Shown piece by piece: positions 27,127 to 34,280 of a DNA stretch of 64,000 nucleotides; positions within the stretch are counted from its first letter, which is position 1, and every line of letters begins with the position of its first letter. The stretch is from Flavobacterium sp. GTDB lineage: Bacteria; Bacteroidota; Bacteroidia; Flavobacteriales; Flavobacteriaceae. The DNA lies in contig NZ_SEBR01000012.1 in the NCBI RefSeq assembly GCF_004295795.1, positions 60,368 through 124,367 of the forward strand, given 5' to 3'. Position numbers and translations under genes: made by a program. The notes below the pieces were generated by a model that had not been told where the DNA came from, did not search any database, and worked only from the letters and a program-made list of their open reading frames with translations.

Positions 27127-27896
27127 CGCCCTTCGATTAGGTTAGTCAACTCTAAAAGTTCCGATTCCTTCGAAAGCAGGTTCTTTTTTGACTTCACAAG
27201 CTTTCGCTCCACCGAAAATTTCACATTCACGGGCAAATCGGAAGCTAATTGTCTTTCGTAGTCGGAAACGCGGCTTTTCAGCTTCGAGATGGACGCGAAA
27301 AGTAGTTGTTGCCGCTTTACTTTCTGCTCCGGCGTAAAATCGGCAAAATCGCCCGACTCCGCTTCCGGAACATCCCTGTGCTGTAACCAATAATCGAGTT
27401 TCTTCCAGCACAAATCCCGTTTCTTCTGCAATTCGACGATTTCGGTTTGGATTTGGAACGCTTCCCGCTCCTTTTCGGGAGCCAGGGCATTCAATTCGAT
27501 TTTAAGGAAAGCCATTCGCGCAAATGCCTGATTTTTTTCCAAAAGCACCGGACGCATCTCGGCCGGCAGATCATGGAACATCAGTCGATCACGATTTTCT
27601 TCGGCACCGGCTATAAATACGGCAGAAACATTCGACAAAGCTTGCTTGATCCCCGAATCAAGTTCGGCAACATCTTCCACAAAATGAGTGTGAGGCGCTT
27701 CATGGGCCGAAGCTCTCGGCGCAAATTTCCCAAGCTCATAAACGAGTTTGTCCATATTGGCCTTACTTTCCTTGCGCTGCAACATCTTCAATACGTTTCG
27801 ATTGTGCCGCACGCCAGCATATAAACCAAGACCAACGTGATAGTCCCGTCGCGAACCTGCCAACCATTCAGGAATTGTCATTTGTGCTTGAACCAT
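27123..27896 (-). CDS. Coiled-coil phage protein upstream of terminase
   Basis: 257 residues, the C-terminal half one long coiled coil (from about 120 on, with runs such as KKRDLCWKKLDYWLQHRD and KSKKNLLSKESELLELT). Overlaps TerS start (ATGA). I recall related proteins in the same place in Bacteroidota prophages but know no function. It may be a packaging accessory. Confidence 0.6.
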   Translation of the reverse strand: MVQAQMTIPEWLAGSRRDYHVGLGLYAGVRHNRNVLKMLQRKESKANMDKLVYELGKFAPRASAHEAPHTHFVEDVAELDSGIKQALSNVSAVFIAGAEENRDRLMFHDLPAEMRPVLLEKNQAFARMAFLKIELNALAPEKEREAFQIQTEIVELQKKRDLCWKKLDYWLQHRDVPEAESGDFADFTPEQKVKRQQLLFASISKLKSRVSDYERQLASDLPVNVKFSVERKLVKSKKNLLSKESELLELTNLIEGR

Positions 27897-29323
27897 GCGA
27901 TTTTGTCGTTTTTGTCTTCTGCCTTAAAAACAGTTGTGATCTGGCGTCCGAAGAAAAGGCGCTCGTTCCAGTTCGAGTATGCGATGTAGTTGAACATTCC
28001 CATATCCGTTTCGCCCATCTGGTCCAGGCAATAAAAATCGATCAGCTGCCGCATGAACTCGAGAACCGTCGAAACTTTTCCGCCCATTACGCCGGCGTTG
28101 ATAAGCTGACGTTGCGCGTTGGCCTTGAAAAAATCCTGAAGCGTTTTTCCTTGGTGTTTTTTCACCATCCAATCACACCCAACTACCTGTACTTCATCGC
28201 CAACTATCAGACGCTCACCAATGTTCGCCCATTCCGGTTCACGTAAAACTTCAACATCGGTAGCATCGACGCAAATGATATGTTCGTACAATTCGGCATT
28301 TTCGCGAAGCCAGTTCCGGTACGATATCCAACGCTGCGCATAAGGATTTACCGATGTTTCGACTCTGACAAACCGTACCAATCCAGGTACATCGCGTTCA
28401 TCTTCATCGGAGAAACAATCGTGCAAAACAACCAGTTCGACCGATGACTTGGATGCGCTCGCTATGAGCGCATCCAAGTCGGAAGCTTTCGCAACCCATT
28501 TTTCCTTGCGTTGCGGATCGACTACACCCGTAAAGTAGCACGTAAGGATGGCGTTTTTCTTTTCGATGAAAGGCTTGAATGACTTATCGAATCGGTTTGC
28601 CTCGAAAATCGGGTTGTTTTGCGCGAGCATCGCCTTGCGTTCCGCGCCTGCAACAGTAGTCTTGACCGTTTCGTGTTCATCTCCGGAATAAATCAAGCCT
28701 TTGCTGTTTGGTACGTCCATGTAACGAAAAGAAGTCAGCCCGGCCATATAGATGCGATCTGACAAATTCGGATGTTCGTGACCCCATTTGCCAAAAACCG
28801 TATCCATACCGCCCACTTTTTCCAGGCACACGCGTTTGAAATAAAGCATGCAGCCACGAACGTGCGAATAAGCTACCTTTTCCGAGTCGCGATAGATTTC
28901 CTTGCAGTCGTTCAGCTTTTTGCCGGTCGCAAAGTCCTGAAAGATGTAGTTCAAATGTGGCTCTTTGCTTTCCATATATGGCACGAACCAATTTTCGGCA
29001 AGCGGATGCGTGTCGGAATCAAACAAAAAGAAGTGTTCGCATCCCTGAAGGTAAAGTAGCTCCAGACACTTGTTTTTAGCCGCGGCAATGCCTCGATTTT
29101 TCTCGAACCGAAACGTCGCCTCAGGAAATGGTTTGTCGCTGCCATCGTCGACGACCTCGAACGCGGCATCAGGCGGCAAAAGGCGTTTGATTTCGGCATA
29201 CGACTTCTTGAATACGTCGTAACGGTTGTATTCGGTGATGGCCACGCCAATCTTGCCCGCGTTTCCAGTCGAACCAAGTTGGTCGAGCATGGATTTGATC
29301 ATATCAATCGAGGGATTTCCCAT
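27878..29323 (-). CDS. Two-domain glycosyltransferase
   Basis: Start chosen at ATG 29321-29323 (MGNPSIDMIKS), since the frame upstream to 29455 lies wholly inside the previous gene. 481 residues. Domain 1 is a GT-A family 2 fold: GVAITEYNRYDV, EVVDDGSD, KNRGIAAAKN and the metal-binding FLFDSDTHP. Domain 2 (about 255-480) is a second nucleotide-sugar-transferase-like fold with VVLHDCFSDEDE and IICVDATDVEVL. It ends the glycosyltransferase set and overlaps the next gene by 19 bases. Confidence 0.78.
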   Translation of the reverse strand: MGNPSIDMIKSMLDQLGSTGNAGKIGVAITEYNRYDVFKKSYAEIKRLLPPDAAFEVVDDGSDKPFPEATFRFEKNRGIAAAKNKCLELLYLQGCEHFFLFDSDTHPLAENWFVPYMESKEPHLNYIFQDFATGKKLNDCKEIYRDSEKVAYSHVRGCMLYFKRVCLEKVGGMDTVFGKWGHEHPNLSDRIYMAGLTSFRYMDVPNSKGLIYSGDEHETVKTTVAGAERKAMLAQNNPIFEANRFDKSFKPFIEKKNAILTCYFTGVVDPQRKEKWVAKASDLDALIASASKSSVELVVLHDCFSDEDERDVPGLVRFVRVETSVNPYAQRWISYRNWLRENAELYEHIICVDATDVEVLREPEWANIGERLIVGDEVQVVGCDWMVKKHQGKTLQDFFKANAQRQLINAGVMGGKVSTVLEFMRQLIDFYCLDQMGETDMGMFNYIAYSNWNERLFFGRQITTVFKAEDKNDKIAWFKHK

Positions 29324-29918
29324 AATTCCTTTGCGGTGAGTGAACGAGAACTTGTTTGACGAATTTCGTGGCGAGATTATCGGTGAGCGTTTTGATCCAT
29401 TGGAAATCGGAGTTTTCCTCGGTCCCGATCTCGAGCGTGGTTTTGTACTGCGCACGAAGAATCAGGCATGGCAAACCGACACGCCCGCTAATGATGTGGC
29501 GAGAATTCATAAGTTCGTCGCTCGGCTTGAGTTTTCCGTCGGCGCGCGACATCTGACAAACCACCGCTTGCCAAGGATCTTTCAAATGCTGTGCGATTCG
29601 CTCAAGTGCATCGTCGGTCGCGAGATAGTCGTCACAGTCCAAGAAGAAAAACCAATGCTTTGAAGAAATCGGGACATAGGCCGATTTTAGCACATTGCAA
29701 TAACCGTTATAGAAAAAGTCGCCGGAAAATGAAGATTTCGCCAACGAGAACAGTTGAAAATCTTTCGGAACCCAGGCAGCGCATTCCGGATCGTCTATCG
29801 AGACAGCAACATTGAAATCTTGGAACGTCTGCGACCGAAGCGACTGGACGCAACGCTCAAATACTTTTTTGCGACCTTTCGAAAGCCGTATCAGGATAAT
29901 TATTTGCGGATCTGTCAT
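29304..29918 (-). CDS. Family 2 glycosyltransferase
   Basis: Start at ATG 29916-29918 (MTDPQIIILIRLSKG), which makes an ATGA overlap with the upstream gene; the longer frame to 29960 is less likely. 204 residues: N-terminal Rossmann-like strand, RKKVFERCVQSLRSQTFQDF typical of GT2, SIDDPE, and the DxD-type LDCDDYL. It transfers sugars from nucleotide donors. Acceptor unknown; phage virion protein, phage DNA or host surface are the options. Confidence 0.8.
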   Translation of the reverse strand: MTDPQIIILIRLSKGRKKVFERCVQSLRSQTFQDFNVAVSIDDPECAAWVPKDFQLFSLAKSSFSGDFFYNGYCNVLKSAYVPISSKHWFFFLDCDDYLATDDALERIAQHLKDPWQAVVCQMSRADGKLKPSDELMNSRHIISGRVGLPCLILRAQYKTTLEIGTEENSDFQWIKTLTDNLATKFVKQVLVHSPQRNYGKSLD

Positions 29919-30619
29919 AGTTCCCATTTTGATTTGTTCGGATATTGATTTTTGAGCCATTCAAAAACGCCGGCTTTCCAAGCGCTGTCATAAATCGAAA
30001 AACACGGCGATTCGATCGCACGGTGATAATCGTCAATGCCGAATGATTTCAACTTCACATCTTTGTACTCTGGACCATTGATGCCATACATATTGCAATA
30101 GGTCGATTTCACGACAAGACCTATCGTTTTTCGCGAATACTCCCAAGCGTCCTTGAGCGCAATAAACTTCTCTGAATTGTAGATGATCGGCGTGTGCACG
30201 TCGAAATGAAAAAACTCCTTTTTCTGGGCGATCAGGAAGTCGCGGGTGTGCTTCAGGTATTCGTCGTAGCCCCTTGGATTGAATCCGGCATAAAGAGCCC
30301 CTTTCTGGAAAAAAGGAAAAACCGTCGCCAAAAAGTCTTGTGTAAAGAAGAAATCATCGTTGCAGAAAAAGAAATCGCCATCGACCAAACCCTTCTCACA
30401 AGCGTGATAAATTTTCGATGCGATGCTGTACTCTTTGTTATTGAGCGTGTCCTTGAAAGGCGCATGCACCACTTTCGAATAATCGATAAAATTCGGTTTT
30501 TCACCAACGACAACAACGCGATCGATTCCAAGCGCGTGGCGTTCCAAAGTGCGAAGCGAATAAAGCAGTTCCGAGTTCAGGAAAGGTGAACCATTCCCTA
30601 AGACATACAAAGCAGTCAT
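29915..30619 (-). CDS. Stealth-like sugar(-phosphate) transferase
   Basis: 234 residues. The motif FFFCNDDFFFTQDFL near residue 85 and the strand-helix pattern around RTLERHALGIDRVVVVGEKP resemble the conserved regions of Stealth-type hexose-1-phosphate transferases that act on surface polysaccharides. It starts with an ATGA overlap to the small membrane protein gene. A transferase is well supported; the exact chemistry is not. Confidence 0.65.
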   Translation of the reverse strand: MTALYVLGNGSPFLNSELLYSLRTLERHALGIDRVVVVGEKPNFIDYSKVVHAPFKDTLNNKEYSIASKIYHACEKGLVDGDFFFCNDDFFFTQDFLATVFPFFQKGALYAGFNPRGYDEYLKHTRDFLIAQKKEFFHFDVHTPIIYNSEKFIALKDAWEYSRKTIGLVVKSTYCNMYGINGPEYKDVKLKSFGIDDYHRAIESPCFSIYDSAWKAGVFEWLKNQYPNKSKWEL

Positions 30620-30816
30620 CCTTTCGCTTTTTTTCGAAACTGAACGATCGCGCCGATTATCACGACGCCCAACACAACCAAAGTATTATAAATCGAGATC
30701 CAATAGGCAAAAGTCCAAGCGTCGAAAATGTGCAATGGTAAATACTGATCTAGCCAAAATGACAGCCCCAACGTGTAGGTCACAAAAGCTAGAGTAAAAG
30801 AAAAAAAAGATTTCAT
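30616..30816 (-). CDS. Small two-helix membrane protein
   Basis: 66 residues with two hydrophobic segments (about 4-20 and 40-58) and a basic tail (RKKAKG). First gene of late unit 2, coupled to the glycosyltransferases. By analogy with serotype-conversion cassettes it might help membrane recruitment or flipping of a sugar carrier, but it is too short to be a GtrA flippase. Confidence 0.6.
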   Translation of the reverse strand: MKSFFSFTLAFVTYTLGLSFWLDQYLPLHIFDAWTFAYWISIYNTLVVLGVVIIGAIVQFRKKAKG

Positions 30817-30834
30817 AAGGTAATTTTTACCTCA

Positions 30835-30870
30835 CAAAAATGGAAAGTGTGAAAAAGATTAAATAGGACA
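30835..30870 (-). promoter_or_regulatory. Phage late promoter, copy 2
   Basis: Reverse strand: TGTCCTATT from 30870 and CATTTTTG ending at 30835, with about 15 bases of leader before the ATG at 30816. Confidence 0.85.
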
Positions 30871-30877
30871 GCTCAAG

Positions 30878-31210
30878 TTAGCGGTCAATGATCTCAGGCT
30901 CGAGATTGAAAGGCGATCTCATGCACCAAGAAAATTCAATGTGCTTTTCTATCCTGAAAAATTTCCTTTTCTCCTTGCCTTTTCCTTCCTCGCATTCGAC
31001 AGTATGTTCGACGAGAACGTTGTGGCGTTCATAGCCGAGCTCAAGCAAAATCGAATTCAGCTGATAATCCGAAATACAATCGTTCGGGAAAGTGCGAAAA
31101 AGGAAACTGAGCAATTCACGCGTCGTCTGGTTGAAGTTGCTTTTGTTTGAATCGCTTGGCGTAAAGTTTGCCTTTAAATAATCTGAAATTTGATCTTCGT
31201 AGTCTAGCAT
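30878..31210 (-). CDS. Small late protein, 110 residues
   Basis: Follows the tail tube gene after a hairpin terminator and precedes late promoter copy 2. Mixed alpha/beta, with TTRELLSFLFRTFPNDC and a charged loop ECEEGKGKEKRKF. No family recognised. It may be a head completion or tail protein. Confidence 0.6.
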   Translation of the reverse strand: MLDYEDQISDYLKANFTPSDSNKSNFNQTTRELLSFLFRTFPNDCISDYQLNSILLELGYERHNVLVEHTVECEEGKGKEKRKFFRIEKHIEFSWCMRSPFNLEPEIIDR

Positions 31211-31226
31211 AAATTTCGATGTAAAA

Positions 31227-31252
31227 AAGCCACGTCTGCGAGAACGTGGCTT
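31227..31252 (-). terminator. Terminator after the tail tube gene
   Basis: Reverse strand AAGCCACGT/ACGTGGCTT (9-bp perfect stem) followed by TTTTTT. It would cut or dampen transcription of the gene starting at 31210. Confidence 0.75.
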
Positions 31253-31278
31253 CTAAAAACTAACCAATATGAAACCAA

Positions 31279-31839
31279 TTACGTGCTTGCGACAGGTTTG
31301 TCTGTAACTGTTCCTGTGTAAACAGGAGCCGGACAGAAACCTTTGTCTGTAATCGTTAACGTGACACCGTTCTTTCCTTCGATAAGCGCCTCTATCGTTT
31401 CTTCCAAGTTCCCGAATCGAGCAGGAATACGTTTGCTTCCGATTTGCCTTTTACGACCTGATCCAGCTTCAGTGAAAATGCAAATAAATTTAAGATTTTT
31501 CGCCATACGAAGAAATCCAAGCAACTCAGGCTCACTTCCCGCTACCTCGACGGTGAGTTCGTTTTGAAACATCTTCCTTCCAGTTTCACCAAGCGGAGTT
31601 GCTTTAAAAGCTCCTGTTTCGGTGATTCCAATGATTTTCGTAAAGCCTTTTCCGGCTTTGAAGGTGTGGTTCCCGGAAATTGTAGCTTTGCTACCAACCG
31701 ATCCGTCGACGTCAAGCGAAGGAAGTTCTTTGATGTCTTCAAAATCCGCGAAAGGAGAAATTTTTACTTCTTCCGAGAAAATACCGCCAATTGGCTCACA
31801 AGCTTCGCCGCCAACATCTACTAAGTCTATTTTACACAT
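31279..31839 (-). CDS. Major tail tube-like protein
   Basis: 186 residues, beta-rich, with SLDVDGSVGSKATISGNHTFKAGKGFTKI and a mid-region ELTVEVAGSEPELLGFLR, a pattern I associate with Bacteroidota phage tail tube subunits. It lies directly after the capsid gene, has no signal peptide and likely high expression. A capsid decoration protein is the alternative. Confidence 0.6.
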   Translation of the reverse strand: MCKIDLVDVGGEACEPIGGIFSEEVKISPFADFEDIKELPSLDVDGSVGSKATISGNHTFKAGKGFTKIIGITETGAFKATPLGETGRKMFQNELTVEVAGSEPELLGFLRMAKNLKFICIFTEAGSGRKRQIGSKRIPARFGNLEETIEALIEGKNGVTLTITDKGFCPAPVYTGTVTDKPVAST

Positions 31840-31866
31840 GATGCGTATTTTTTGGATGGATTAAAA

Positions 31867-31888
31867 CAGCCCGGCCGAAACCGGGCTG
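31867..31888 (-). terminator. Hairpin between capsid and tail tube genes
   Basis: CAGCCCGG/CCGGGCTG, 8 bp, 6-base loop, T-rich on both sides. It may reduce read-through or stabilise the capsid mRNA. Confidence 0.65.
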
Positions 31889-31897
31889 CTGTTTTTT

Positions 31898-32878
31898 TTA
31901 GTTTGATTCAACGAAGCCTGGTTTCCAAACGTGAACGAGTGGATTGTAGCCGAAGCCGATTCCTTCCCACCAGTCAAGCATCAAGAAAACCTCTCGCTTG
32001 CTTTCTTCAACTTTTGGTGCGCTCATGCCATTCACGCGGCGCAAGTACAAAAAGTTGTCATCCGGAGTTCCCCACAAGTAGTCAGAACCGGACATAGATG
32101 TGTGTCCTTCGAGCTTGATATTTTCGGAAAAATCAATCGTGACCTTATCAGCCTTGAAGTTGACATCCGACCCATGGGTGTTTCGTTTGTCGCGCAAATA
32201 CGCACGAAGATTTTTCTTCGACATGTGAATCGTGTAGTTCACGCCTTCATACTCGTCACCAAGACCGTCAGCAAATGCTTCTACCTGATCAAAAATGTTC
32301 GTAGCGGTCAAAGAAGCTTCCGGAAGATTGACACGGGTGATTTTTTTAGTCACGTCAGACTCGGCCAAACCATCGTCAAGCAACTTCTTGATGCCGTCCA
32401 TAACTTTCGAAGCGGACCCGGCAACTCCGTCTTGTGGCGCTTCGTATACACCTTTGAAGTAGGCTTTCGTTTCAAGATCGTTGTAAAGTTGCGGAACAAC
32501 CTCATTTTCGGTCATGTAACGAACGATTGGCCAATTGGCACGCTCCATATCGGTAACACTTCCCAAAAATCCAAGCCATGAGCCTTTGACATCGTCCGGA
32601 TAAAGAGAAAGGTCAATTTTGATGTTACGCAAACGGATTTCGTTCGGCTTGAATTCCAAATCACCTTTTTCAGTGAATTTCTTCTGGAATTGTTGGATGA
32701 TCTCTTGGAAGATAACGTTCGAGAATCGATACACCTCACCATCGTAAACGATTGGTTTTGCCGATTGAACCGTCGATGTCTTCGCGCGGAGCATACTTTT
32801 CAGACGCTCCATGTTTTGCCCTTCATTGATGTAGTACTCACCAAACGCGGCTACAATTGCTGCCTTTTCTATTGACAT
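31898..32878 (-). CDS. Major capsid protein
   Basis: 326 residues, beginning MSIEKAAIVAAFGEYYINEG, with no catalytic motif, directly after the S49 protease-scaffold gene and followed by a hairpin, all as expected of a capsid gene. The centre (residues 95-130, FLGSVTDMERANWPIVRYM) and the C-terminal beta-rich part fit an HK97-type fold, though that is inference. It has a normal ATG at 32876-32878. Confidence 0.8.
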   Translation of the reverse strand: MSIEKAAIVAAFGEYYINEGQNMERLKSMLRAKTSTVQSAKPIVYDGEVYRFSNVIFQEIIQQFQKKFTEKGDLEFKPNEIRLRNIKIDLSLYPDDVKGSWLGFLGSVTDMERANWPIVRYMTENEVVPQLYNDLETKAYFKGVYEAPQDGVAGSASKVMDGIKKLLDDGLAESDVTKKITRVNLPEASLTATNIFDQVEAFADGLGDEYEGVNYTIHMSKKNLRAYLRDKRNTHGSDVNFKADKVTIDFSENIKLEGHTSMSGSDYLWGTPDDNFLYLRRVNGMSAPKVEESKREVFLMLDWWEGIGFGYNPLVHVWKPGFVESN

Positions 32879-32889
32879 GGTTATTGAGT

Positions 32890-33321
32890 TTAGTTGTTAA
32901 GTGCGGCTGAAACGTCAATTCCTCCAATGACATTCGATGATGTCGAAAGGTTGCCGTCAGTTTTTGGGTTCGTGTGGTCAGCTCCATCTTTCGCATTAAG
33001 CTCCACAACGTGAGCAGAAAGTGACGTCAATTTTTCCTGAAGCGTTCCGGTGATTTCCAGACCACTATCAGTCAGCAAAGCGTCGACAGATGCTTCTGCA
33101 GTTGTGACTTGTGCAGTTGCGTCGGCGGCGTCTTGATTGACATTGGCCAACGCCTCGTCGCGTTCCTGGGTTAGCGTGGCGATCGAACTTTCGTTTTCGG
33201 CAAGCCTTGTTTCAACCGTGTCAAGTTGCTCACCGTTCAGATAACTGCCTTTTTCTTCGGTTTCGACCAAAGGAGCATCCAAACCAAGAACAGCCTGAAG
33301 GTTTGTGCGGTTTTTTGACAT
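32890..33321 (-). CDS. Possible separately translated scaffold from an internal start
   Basis: An in-frame ATG at 33319-33321 (codon 293 of the protease) begins MSKNRTNLQAVLGL, exactly where the protease domain ends after a polar linker (KNTNPNSNT). The upstream mRNA is A-rich and weakly structured, which suits Bacteroidota initiation. The product would be 143 residues: helical scaffold plus a Ser/Asn-rich tail. Whether it is made is untested. Confidence 0.45.
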   Translation of the reverse strand: MSKNRTNLQAVLGLDAPLVETEEKGSYLNGEQLDTVETRLAENESSIATLTQERDEALANVNQDAADATAQVTTAEASVDALLTDSGLEITGTLQEKLTSLSAHVVELNAKDGADHTNPKTDGNLSTSSNVIGGIDVSAALNN

Positions 33322-34197
33322 AGTATTAGAATTAGGATTTGTGTTTTTTGCGAGTTCAAAGACTTTTTCGACCGCCGTTTGAAGTGTGCCAATCTCGTCG
33401 ATAAGGTTTCGGGAAAGTGCGTCTTGCGCATTCCAAGTTCCGCCCAAGAAAGTATCTTCCGGAATGCCCGAACGAGCCGCCTTCATATCTGCTATGAAAG
33501 TTTCGGCGATTGGATCAAGTTCCTCCTTGATGTATCTGGACGCATCGCCGCCGAGTAGTTCCTCCAACGGTCGGTTTTTCTCTGTCGAGTGTGTGGAATA
33601 TTCGGTGATGACTTTCGCTCCGAGCTGCTCGAAATATCCCGTTAAGTCAACGAAATGGATCATTACCCCGATGCTTCCGATCGCGTCCGCCCTTTTGTTG
33701 GCCACAATGTGGGATGAAGCCGAACCGATGTAGTAAGCAGCCGAACACATCAAACCGTCGGTGTACGTCACGATCGGCTTGCTGAAGTTTTTTACAATGT
33801 CGTGGAATTCCGGAGTTCCGGAAACTTGACCACCGCCCGAATCAATATCGAGAACAATCCCTTTACAATTCGGATCAGCCTCGAACGACTGTAATCTGCG
33901 AATTTTGGATTTCGTCCCATAAGGTCCGCATTCCTGATCGTATTTGTAAATAGGATCTTTGAGCGCAATAACGGCTACGTACTCATTATTCTGACCTGAT
34001 TCATTGAAATTCGAACCTTTGATAAGGTGCGCATTTCTTCCGGTCACAAAGTGGTCGATCTGTCTTTCTTCCTCGGCAATCGGCTTAAAATCGGCCTTTG
34101 CCAACACCGACGACAAAATTGGCAACATAGCCATGCCGAAATGTCTTTCAATGAACCATTTGCCGTTAAGAGTCGAATGTAAATTGGCTGATCTCAA
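32890..34197 (-). CDS. S49 (SppA/ClpP-fold) prohead protease fused to scaffold
   Basis: 435 residues from a TTG start at 34195-34197. Opening NGKWFIERHFGMAMLPI is typical of Bacteroidota phage proteases. Fold motifs: LDIDSGGGQVSG near 118, nucleophile Ser in MCSAAYYIGS near 151, GSIGVMIHF near 174; a Lys in HSTEKNRP near 204 is a candidate catalytic base. From residue 293 on the sequence is acidic, Ala/Glu-rich and coiled-coil-like, i.e. scaffold. The arrangement parallels lambda C/Nu3. Late promoter copy 1 precedes it. Confidence 0.85.
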   Translation of the reverse strand: MRSANLHSTLNGKWFIERHFGMAMLPILSSVLAKADFKPIAEEERQIDHFVTGRNAHLIKGSNFNESGQNNEYVAVIALKDPIYKYDQECGPYGTKSKIRRLQSFEADPNCKGIVLDIDSGGGQVSGTPEFHDIVKNFSKPIVTYTDGLMCSAAYYIGSASSHIVANKRADAIGSIGVMIHFVDLTGYFEQLGAKVITEYSTHSTEKNRPLEELLGGDASRYIKEELDPIAETFIADMKAARSGIPEDTFLGGTWNAQDALSRNLIDEIGTLQTAVEKVFELAKNTNPNSNTMSKNRTNLQAVLGLDAPLVETEEKGSYLNGEQLDTVETRLAENESSIATLTQERDEALANVNQDAADATAQVTTAEASVDALLTDSGLEITGTLQEKLTSLSAHVVELNAKDGADHTNPKTDGNLSTSSNVIGGIDVSAALNN

Positions 34198-34230
34198 AAT
34201 GATGTTGAATCGTTACTTTAATTCACGATA

Positions 34231-34266
34231 CAAACATCATCAGCATCAGGTTTTTAAAATAGGACA
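34231..34266 (-). promoter_or_regulatory. Phage late promoter, copy 1
   Basis: Reverse strand: TGTCCTATT from 34266 and GATGTTTG ending at 34231, with about 31 bases of leader before the protease start. Confidence 0.88.
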
Positions 34267-34280
34267 AGAAAAATCAGCTA

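Noticed and set aside
28442..28480. GGATGCGCTCG/CGAGCGCATCC dyad in the two-domain glycosyltransferase gene
   Set aside because: It lies inside a well-supported coding sequence and is explained by codons for a Ser/Ala/Asp-rich stretch, although a chance hairpin is possible.
30616..30816. GtrA flippase
   Set aside because: Two helices and 66 residues; GtrA has four helices and about 120 residues.
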